A stretch of DNA of 10,832 bases from Betaproteobacteria bacterium (GTDB lineage Bacteria > Pseudomonadota > Gammaproteobacteria > Burkholderiales > SG8-41). This document shows, one piece after another, positions 1 through 5,447 of this stretch. The position numbers were made by a program, and so were the translations under genes. A model generated the notes under the pieces. The model was given only the letters and a program-made list of their open reading frames with translations. It was not told the origin of the DNA and did not search any database. The DNA lies in the NCBI GenBank assembly GCA_021300125.1, contig JAJTHX010000096.1, forward strand, positions 1-10,832. The letters are read 5' to 3'. Each line of letters begins with the position of its first letter. Within the stretch, counting starts at the first letter, position 1.

Positions 1-834
1 GAAAAACCCGGCGCCAAGCCTGATCCGCTGCGCATCGCCGCCGAGGAGAAGGGGCTCAGGGTGTTCCAGTTTCCGTCGCTGCGCGTGCCTGAGGCGCACG
101 AGGCGCTGAAGTCGCTCAATGTCGATCTGGGCGTGATGGCCTACGTGCTGCAGTTCGCGCCCGACACCTTCGTCCACATCCCGCGCCTGGGCATGATCCA
201 GTATCACCCTTCGCTGCTGCCCCAGTACCGGGGCCCGTCGTCGATCAACTGGCCGATCATCCGCGGCGATACCCGCACCGGTCTCACCATTTTCCGTCCC
301 AACGAAGGCCTCGATGAAGGTCCGGTGATCCTGCAGAAGACCTGTGACATCGGCCCTGATGAAACCATCGGCGAGGTCTATTTCAACAAGCTCTTCCCGA
401 TGGGCGTGAAGGCGATGATCGAGGCTGCCGACCTGGTGTATGCGGGCAAGCACACAGAGAGCGTGCAGGACGAGTTGCAGGCGAGCTATGAGGGATGGTG
501 CCGCGCCGGCGAGGCCCAGATCCACTGGGCCAGCCATGTCGATTTCGTCTACAACCTGATCCGCGGCACCAATCCGGCGCCTGGCGCCTGGACCACCCTG
601 AATGGCAAGAAGCTGCAGATTTTCGAGGCACGCAAGCACCTCTTCCGCAGGTTCGGCGATGTCGTCGGCAAGATCGGCGAGGTGGCCGAAGTGGGCGAAT
701 CCAGCTTCAAGGTCACCGCAGAGGGCGGCATGATCGAGGTGCTGCGCGCCCGCGGCGAGGACGGCAAGAAAGTCTCCGGCGGCGAGTTTGCCCGAGTCCA
801 CGGGCTGGCCAAGGGGGCGCTGTTCGGCACCTGA
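1..834 (+). CDS. Formyltransferase, 10-formyl-THF hydrolase-like (5' truncated by window)
   Basis: The frame is open from base 1 to the TGA at 832-834 (277 codons), so the true start lies upstream. The fold is that of the formyltransferase family (methionyl-tRNA formyltransferase, the hydrolase domain of 10-formyl-THF dehydrogenase ALDH1L1), which handles the formyl group of 10-formyl-THF in the cytoplasm. Visible motifs are YHPSLLPQYRG, with the catalytic His at nt 205-207, and FRPNEGLDEGP, with the catalytic Asp at nt 313-315. Their 36-residue spacing equals that remembered for ALDH1L1 (His106-Asp142) and E. coli Fmt (His110-Asp146), which suggests about 37 residues are missing. Tyr precedes the catalytic His where Fmt has Asn-x-His, and SSINWPII, TYEG-like and NLIRGTNPAPGAWT segments resemble ALDH1L1 more than Fmt. 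The C-terminal formyl_trans_C region is present and complete. Hydrolase versus transferase activity cannot be settled from this. Its own terminator separates it from the signalling genes. Confidence 0.85.
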   Translation, partial: EKPGAKPDPLRIAAEEKGLRVFQFPSLRVPEAHEALKSLNVDLGVMAYVLQFAPDTFVHIPRLGMIQYHPSLLPQYRGPSSINWPIIRGDTRTGLTIFRPNEGLDEGPVILQKTCDIGPDETIGEVYFNKLFPMGVKAMIEAADLVYAGKHTESVQDELQASYEGWCRAGEAQIHWASHVDFVYNLIRGTNPAPGAWTTLNGKKLQIFEARKHLFRRFGDVVGKIGEVAEVGESSFKVTAEGGMIEVLRARGEDGKKVSGGEFARVHGLAKGALFGT

Positions 835-850
835 GCCCGTTGCGATCCGC

Positions 851-880
851 AAAGGCCACGCTCAGGCGTGGCTTTTTTAT
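851..880 (+). terminator. Rho-independent terminator of the formyltransferase gene
   Basis: A perfect 7-bp GC-rich stem (GCCACGC at 855-861, GCGTGGC at 866-872) closes a TCAG tetraloop and is followed at once by six T residues (873-878). Flanking A bases can pair with the T tract. It begins 16 nt after the stop codon, so transcription of the folate gene should end here. Confidence 0.9.
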
Positions 881-895
881 TTTAACCTATTGTTT

Positions 896-901
896 TATAA
901 T
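896..901 (+). promoter_or_regulatory. Candidate -10 element TATAAT
   Basis: An exact TATAAT lies in AT-rich DNA between the terminator and the 11-codon ORF. The DNA 16-17 bp upstream is a T-run with at best 3 of 6 matches to TTGACA, and it overlaps the terminator's U tract. The promoter is therefore plausible but not proven. If used, its transcript would begin at about 908 and carry the consensus Shine-Dalgarno at 917-922 before reaching the kinase. Confidence 0.35.
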
Positions 902-927
902 GATATTTTTTTATCCAGGAGGTCGCC

Positions 928-963
928 ATGGAGGGTATGGAGCCGTTCGTCGGGATCAGTTGA
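928..963 (+). CDS. Possible 11-residue leader peptide or gene remnant
   Basis: AGGAGGT at 917-923 is a consensus Shine-Dalgarno placed 5 nt before an ATG at 928. The ORF reads MEGMEPFVGIS and stops at TGA 961-963. The ribosome binding site is stronger than any other in the window, although the product is tiny. It sits between a candidate -10 and a dyad that starts 13 nt after its stop codon, an arrangement seen in leader peptides. It could equally be the surviving 5' end of a decayed gene. I do not recognise the peptide and assign no function. Confidence 0.3.
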   Translation: MEGMEPFVGIS

Positions 964-975
964 CCGATTGACGGA

Positions 976-1001
976 AAAGTTCAGGTTATGCCGTGAACTT
1001 T
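976..1001. promoter_or_regulatory. 8-bp inverted repeat, candidate operator or leader hairpin
   Basis: AAAGTTCA at 976-983 and TGAACTTT at 994-1001 are exact reverse complements around a 10-nt centre. The arms are 18 bp apart centre to centre. No T tract follows, so it is not an intrinsic terminator. Its position about 150 nt upstream of the kinase start would suit a dimeric regulator site or a structured leader. Confidence 0.35.
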
Positions 1002-1152
1002 GCCACTAAGTCCTTAAAAAACAGGATTTTTTCGATTCGGATATCGTAAAATTCCTTGCAAAATAAAGCGCCTCGCCGATACGCAACAGGCCGCATTCAA
1101 GTATCCAATAAGCTCTGCTGATCGTCAGCGGAATCAAGGGAAACCGGGCGTA

Positions 1153-3711
1153 ATGGGCATGAACAAACTGAGTTTCTGGAAGACAGACTGGTTTCTGGGG
1201 CTGGCCGTTGCGCTCGTGATGCTGGTTGGCATCCGCAGTGACCTGATTCAGAGCCTGGAACGCAAGGCTTACGACCTCGGTGTCCAAAGCGCCTCGCGTA
1301 CACCATCAGACCGCATCGCCGTGATCGCCATCGACGATGCCAGCATCGCCAATATCGGCCGGTGGCCCTGGTCGCGTGATGTGCATGCCCGGATGATTGA
1401 CCTGCTTTCCGGCGCCAAGGTGCGGGTGATTGCAAACACCGCCTTCTTTTTTGAGCCCCAGCGCGATCCCGGCTTGGTTTATGTCGACAGGCTTATGGCC
1501 CTCATCAAGGAGGCTCCGGGGGCTGCCAGGCCCGGGGCGTCAGACGAGATCATGGCAAGGATCGGCTCTTTGCTGGGCGAGGCCGAGGAGGCTCTCAACA
1601 CCGACCGGAAACTGGCTGAAAGCATCGAAAAGGCGGGCAACGTGGTGTTGCCGATGGTATTCCGGCAGTTGGCAGAACCGCGAGGCAATCCCGACAGGCC
1701 GCTGCCCGATTACGTTGCCGCCAGCAGCCTGCCCTTGACCGCTGCAGACGTGCTGCCGCCACCCGGCGTGTTTCCGCTGGTTCCGATTCCTGAACTGGGT
1801 GCCTCCAGGCCCGGCATTGGCCATCTGAATGCGGATATCGACGTCGATGGCGCAGTTCGTGCGGAGCCGCTGCTCGTGCGCTATTTCGACAGGGTCTTTC
1901 CGGCGCTTTCGGTTCAGGTTGCCGCGCGCAGCTTGAACCTCGGCATCGCTGACATCAAGCCTGCCTGGGGAGAAGCCCTGCAACTGGGCAGGTTACGGGT
2001 GCTCACCGATCCCGAGCTGCGCATGCACACTTTTTTCTACGCCGACCGTGAAGGGCGCCCCCCGTTTCCGGTGGATTCGTTTTTCGACGTGATCAGCGGC
2101 AAGGTGCCGGCTGCGAAATTCCAGGACAAGATCGTACTGATCGGCGCCACGGCTGCCGGGCTCGGTACCGCGCAGGTTACCCCGGTGTCACCGACGATGG
2201 CGCCGGTGATGACACTGGCACATACCGTATCAAGCATCCTCGGCGAGCATTTTTTTGTGGTGCCGTCCTGGGGTATCTGGGTTCAGCTGGGGGTGTTCCT
2301 GCTGGTGGCGGCGTACCTGATTCTCCTGCTGCCACGGCTCAAGGCCGGGCTCGCCGCGCTTCTCAGCCTCGCAATCGGTTGTGTATTGATTGCAGCGCAT
2401 TTCGGCCTGATGACAACGCAGCTGATATGGATACAGCTCATGGGGTCGGTCGTCCTGCTTGTGATCGGCCATGCCGCGCTGACCACCAAGCGCTTCCTGG
2501 TCACCGAGCGCGGCAAAGAGAAGTCCGACGCCGAATCCGCCGAATCGAATCGCATGCTCGGCATTGCCTACCAGGCCCAGGGCCAGTTTGATCTGGCCTG
2601 GGACAAGTTCCGCCAGTGCCCATTGACCGACCCGGTGATGGAGAACCTGTACAGCCTTGCGCTCGATTTCGAGCGCAAGCGCCAGTTCAACAAGGCCGAG
2701 TCGGTGTTCCAGTACATGGCCGGGCATAACCCCAAATTCCGCGACCTCGAGCAGCGCCTCACAAGAGCCAAGGCACTGTCTGAAACGGTCATTCTCGGTG
2801 GTGCGCAGAGCCATCCCGGCGGCACCATGATGCTTGCCGGTGGCGGCATGGAAAAACCGATGCTTGGCCGCTACCAGGTCGAGAAGGAGCTGGGCAAGGG
2901 TGCGATGGGCGTGGTTTACCTGGGCAAGGATCCGAAAATCGGCCGCGTCGTGGCGATCAAGACCATGGCGCTGTCGCAGGAGTTCGAGGGCGATGAACTT
3001 GCGGAGGTGAAGGAGCGGTTTTTCCGCGAAGCCGAGACTGCGGGGCGATTGACCCATCCCAACATCGTCACCATTTACGATGCCGGAGAGGATCACGACC
3101 TCGCCTACATCGCGATGGAATTCCTCAAGGGCCGCGACCTGGTGCCCTACACCAAGAAAGACACCCTGCTGCCGGTGCCGCAGGTGCTTTCGATCATTGC
3201 TCGGGTGGCGGAGGCGCTGGGCTATGCCCACCAGCAGAACGTGGTCCATCGCGATATCAAGCCGGCCAACATCATGTACGAGCCGGAGAGCGACACGCTG
3301 AAGGTCACTGACTTCGGCATCGCCCGCGTTACCGATTCCTCCAAAACCAAGACCGGAACGGTTCTCGGCACACCCTCCTACATGTCGCCCGAGCAGCTTG
3401 CCGGCAAGAAGGTCGAGGGCCATTCCGACCTGTTCTCGCTCGGCGTGACGCTATACCAGATGCTCTCTGGCAGCCTCCCCTTCAAGGGTGAGTCAATGGC
3501 ACAGCTGATGTTCAAGATTGCCAACGAGCCCCACTCCGACATCCGTGTTGTCAACCCTGAGCTACCGGCCTGCATCGTCGCAGTGATCAACAAGGCCTTG
3601 GCCAAGAATCCCGAGCAGCGCTACCAGACCGGGGATCAGATGGCAAAGGCGATCCTGCTTTGCCTGGCTACGCTGAATCCTGCAGCGCCCCCCCCGGCTC
3701 GGATGGCCTGA
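1153..3711 (+). CDS. CHASE2 membrane Ser/Thr protein kinase with TPR-like linker
   Basis: An 852-residue receptor kinase. A short basic N-terminus leads into TM1 (about 11-26), then a CHASE2 sensor domain facing outside the cytoplasm (about 30-370, with LERKAYDLG, IAVIAIDD, GRWPWSRD and KIVLIGATAAG). Three TM helices follow (373-393, 398-419, 424-443). Residues about 465-545 look like two TPR-type helical pairs. The kinase domain (574 to about 840) is intact: Gly loop GKGAMG (581-586), Lys603, alphaC Glu626, HRDIKPAN (699-706), DFG (720-722), SPE (745-747). It is an RD kinase with Thr727, 732, 734 and 736 in the activation loop, so autophosphorylation is likely. CHASE2 is divergent: the usual D-V-x-F and PGVEIHAN-type motifs are replaced. 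ATG 1153 is preferred over ATG 1159 because AAGGGA (1136-1141) is nearer to it. PP2C and FHA partners follow directly. Hanks-type activity is well supported; the ligand and substrates are unknown. Confidence 0.93.
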   Translation: MGMNKLSFWKTDWFLGLAVALVMLVGIRSDLIQSLERKAYDLGVQSASRTPSDRIAVIAIDDASIANIGRWPWSRDVHARMIDLLSGAKVRVIANTAFFFEPQRDPGLVYVDRLMALIKEAPGAARPGASDEIMARIGSLLGEAEEALNTDRKLAESIEKAGNVVLPMVFRQLAEPRGNPDRPLPDYVAASSLPLTAADVLPPPGVFPLVPIPELGASRPGIGHLNADIDVDGAVRAEPLLVRYFDRVFPALSVQVAARSLNLGIADIKPAWGEALQLGRLRVLTDPELRMHTFFYADREGRPPFPVDSFFDVISGKVPAAKFQDKIVLIGATAAGLGTAQVTPVSPTMAPVMTLAHTVSSILGEHFFVVPSWGIWVQLGVFLLVAAYLILLLPRLKAGLAALLSLAIGCVLIAAHFGLMTTQLIWIQLMGSVVLLVIGHAALTTKRFLVTERGKEKSDAESAESNRMLGIAYQAQGQFDLAWDKFRQCPLTDPVMENLYSLALDFERKRQFNKAESVFQYMAGHNPKFRDLEQRLTRAKALSETVILGGAQSHPGGTMMLAGGGMEKPMLGRYQVEKELGKGAMGVVYLGKDPKIGRVVAIKTMALSQEFEGDELAEVKERFFREAETAGRLTHPNIVTIYDAGEDHDLAYIAMEFLKGRDLVPYTKKDTLLPVPQVLSIIARVAEALGYAHQQNVVHRDIKPANIMYEPESDTLKVTDFGIARVTDSSKTKTGTVLGTPSYMSPEQLAGKKVEGHSDLFSLGVTLYQMLSGSLPFKGESMAQLMFKIANEPHSDIRVVNPELPACIVAVINKALAKNPEQRYQTGDQMAKAILLCLATLNPAAPPPARMA

Positions 3712-3718
3712 GCGAAGC

Positions 3719-4531
3719 ATGCCCGATTTGTCCCAAGCGCTGGAAATCGCGACAGCAACCCATTCCGGGATCGTACGCTCCCATAACGAGGACAGCATCA
3801 CTGCTGACGCCGGGGTCGGACTCGCAGTGCTTGCCGATGGCATGGGCGGCTACAACGCCGGCGAGGTGGCGAGTGGCATCGCGGTGGCCATGATCAGCGC
3901 CGAGGCTCGCAAGGTTCTGGCTGCGATGAACGGCGATATGGATGTTCAATGCGGCGAAAAACTGCTGCTAGACCAGATAGTGCGCGCCAACAAGGCGATC
4001 TTTCAAGCTTCACTGAACCAGCCTCAGTACGCCGGCATGGGCACCACGCTTGTGGTGGCCCTCTGGCACGACAATCATGTCATCGTCGGCCACATCGGCG
4101 ATTCCCGCATGTACCGGCTGCGCGCGGGCAAGCTCGAACAGGTGACCAAGGACCATTCTCTGCTGCAGGAGCAGATTGACAGCGGGCTGATCACCAAGGA
4201 GCAGGCGAGCCATTCGCAGAACAAGAACCTGGTGACCCGTGCCGTGGGCATCGACCCCGAGGTCGAGCCCGAAGTGCACAGCTACCCGGTCGAGGCCAGC
4301 GATATTTTTTTGCTGTGTTCGGACGGTCTCAATGACATGGTCACCGACGAGGACATCGAGCTCACGCTCGCTTCGCTCCAGGCGAACCTGCCGCTGGCGG
4401 CGCAGCAGCTGGTGCAGCAGGCGAACGACAATGGCGGCAAGGACAATGTTTCGGTTATTCTGGTCCGGGTGCTGAGGAGTTTTCCTGCCCGAACCGGATT
4501 TGTGGACAGGCTTAAATCCTGGTTCAGATAA
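3719..4531 (+). CDS. PP2C-family Ser/Thr protein phosphatase
   Basis: A 270-residue soluble PPM/PP2C phosphatase of the bacterial Stp/PstP type, a metal-dependent enzyme that removes phosphate from pSer/pThr. Motifs appear in order: RSHNED (20-25), DGMGG (40-44) supplying metal-binding Asp40, IGDSR (126-130), SDGLND (201-206) with Asp202, and GGKDNVSV (239-246) with Asp242. All core metal ligands are present, so it should be active. The catalytic domain fills almost the whole protein, with a short basic tail and no membrane segment. It starts 7 nt after the kinase stop, with only a weak GAG-type ribosome binding site, which suggests translational coupling. The natural inference is that it reverses the kinase's phosphorylation, including autophosphorylation. 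Confidence 0.95.
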   Translation: MPDLSQALEIATATHSGIVRSHNEDSITADAGVGLAVLADGMGGYNAGEVASGIAVAMISAEARKVLAAMNGDMDVQCGEKLLLDQIVRANKAIFQASLNQPQYAGMGTTLVVALWHDNHVIVGHIGDSRMYRLRAGKLEQVTKDHSLLQEQIDSGLITKEQASHSQNKNLVTRAVGIDPEVEPEVHSYPVEASDIFLLCSDGLNDMVTDEDIELTLASLQANLPLAAQQLVQQANDNGGKDNVSVILVRVLRSFPARTGFVDRLKSWFR

Positions 4532-4548
4532 GTGACGGGGATGACATC

Positions 4549-5337
4549 ATGGCGAAGCTCATACTGACTCTCGAGAATACGCTGGTGCGCGAGGTGCCGC
4601 TCGACAAGGAGCGCATCACCATCGGCCGCAAGCCGTCCAACGACATCCAGATCGAGAATCTGGCGGTCAGTGGCGAGCATGCCTGCATCGTTACCATTCT
4701 CAACGATTCGTTCCTTGAGGATATGGGTTCCACCAACGGCACCCTGGTCAACGGCCAGTCGATCAAGAAACACATCCTGCAGAACAACGATGTGATTGAA
4801 ATCGGCAAATACAAGCTCAAGTATGTGGCCGGCGCCCCGGCGCAGGCGGCCGCTCCGGCGGAGGATTTCGAGAAGACCATGATCCTGCGCCCGTCGGCCC
4901 GTCCCGCGGCGGCGAAACCGGCGACACTCGCGCCAGCCGCCGCAGCCGCGTCAGCCAAGCCGTCAATGCCGCCGCCCACGCCCACGCCCAGGCTGGTGGT
5001 GCCGGGTGCTGCGCCAGCCGCAGCGCCGGCTGCAGCAGTTGCCGCCGCCGCGGCCAAGCCGGGAGAAGGCCAGCTGCTCGCCGCGGTGCAGATCCTGAGC
5101 GGTCCGAGTGCCGGTCGCGAACTGGACCTGGTGAAAAACCTGACTACCATGGGCAAGCCCGGCGTGCAGGTGGCGGTGATCACGCGGCGTCCCCAAGGTT
5201 ATTTCATCACCCACGTCGAGGGCGTCAAGTTTCCGATCGTCAACGGCAAGACCATTGACGCCCAGGCGCAGCCGCTGCGCGATCACGACGTGATCGAGCT
5301 GGCTGGCGTCAAGATGGAGTTTTTCACCAAGAAGTGA
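4549..5337 (+). CDS. FHA-domain phosphothreonine-binding protein with second degenerate FHA-like domain
   Basis: A 262-residue cytoplasmic adaptor. The N-terminal FHA domain (about 3-96) has the full phosphothreonine-binding signature: GR (26-27), SGEH (Ser41, His44) and STNGT (61-65, Asn63). An Ala/Pro-rich, probably disordered linker (about 97-170) follows, with a TMIL motif at Thr110. The C-terminal segment (about 172-262) has FHA-like strands (VQILSGPSAG, TTMGKPGVQ, FPIVNGKTI, DVIELAGVKMEFF) but lacks the GR, SxxH and STNG residues, so it probably does not bind pThr. It starts 17 nt after the PP2C gene with a GGGGAT-type ribosome binding site. FHA proteins next to a Hanks kinase and PP2C usually read the phosphorylation, as in type VI secretion Ppk/Ppp/Fha sets, but nothing else here suggests type VI secretion. 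Confidence 0.92.
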   Translation: MAKLILTLENTLVREVPLDKERITIGRKPSNDIQIENLAVSGEHACIVTILNDSFLEDMGSTNGTLVNGQSIKKHILQNNDVIEIGKYKLKYVAGAPAQAAAPAEDFEKTMILRPSARPAAAKPATLAPAAAAASAKPSMPPPTPTPRLVVPGAAPAAAPAAAVAAAAAKPGEGQLLAAVQILSGPSAGRELDLVKNLTTMGKPGVQVAVITRRPQGYFITHVEGVKFPIVNGKTIDAQAQPLRDHDVIELAGVKMEFFTKK

Positions 5338-5344
5338 CGGTATT

Positions 5345-5372
5345 GCCCCTGCCCGATTCTGTCAGGCGGGGC
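5345..5372 (+). other. GC-rich imperfect hairpin after the FHA gene
   Basis: GCCCC (5345-5349) pairs with GGGGC (5368-5372) and GCC (5351-5353) with GGC (5365-5367), leaving one bulged T and an 11-nt loop. It starts 7 nt after the FHA stop. There is no T tract, so read-through into the cyclase gene remains possible. It may protect the 3' end of the kinase-PP2C-FHA mRNA. Confidence 0.4.
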
Positions 5373-5401
5373 TGCAACCGTACCCGGGCAACCACAGCAC
5401 C

Positions 5402-5421
5402 GCTTCCGCCGCTGCGGAAGC
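5402..5421 (+). other. Perfect 8-bp GC-rich hairpin before the cyclase gene
   Basis: GCTTCCGC at 5402-5409 and GCGGAAGC at 5414-5421 are exact reverse complements around a CGCT tetraloop. The hairpin ends 26 nt before the GTG start of the cyclase. No U tract follows. It could modulate read-through or translation of the cyclase, or be a processing site. This cannot be decided from sequence alone. Confidence 0.45.
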
Positions 5422-5447
5422 CGGCCTGAGTGGAGCGCTAGGACAGG

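Larger units (their letters stand above)
881..1152 (+). other. AT-rich upstream region of the kinase gene
   Basis: This is the longest gene-poor stretch of the window (about 318 nt counted from the formyltransferase stop) and is clearly richer in A/T than the genes around it. It holds a TATAAT hexamer at 896-901, an 11-codon ORF with a strong ribosome binding site, a near-perfect tandem octamer (960-967 and 968-975, one mismatch), a dyad at 976-1001, and a weak A6/T6 inverted repeat at 1016-1032. No convincing sigma-70 promoter with both hexamers was found directly before the kinase. A TAAAAT at about 1049-1054 lacks a good -35 partner. Confidence 0.5.

Noticed and set aside
1016..1032. A6/T6 inverted repeat as a terminator
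   Set aside because: The stem is A/T only with a 5-nt loop and no GC clamp, too weak to end transcription.
835..1152. Continuation of overlapping frames past the formyltransferase stop as a real gene
   Set aside because: These frames overlap the formyltransferase end out of frame and run through the terminator. They show no conserved motif and no matching ribosome site.
2230..3423. Minus-strand open frame (397 codons) opposite the kinase gene
   Set aside because: Same composition artefact. The plus-strand kinase motifs are continuous across the whole interval.
1153..5337. Type VI secretion threonine-phosphorylation module (Ppk/Ppp/Fha)
   Set aside because: The three roles match, but no Tss, Hcp, VgrG or ClpV gene is present and the kinase carries a CHASE2 receptor, so a type VI label would be unsupported.
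5338..5447. Intrinsic terminator after the FHA gene
   Set aside because: Both hairpins are GC-rich but lack a following T tract, so termination is not supported.
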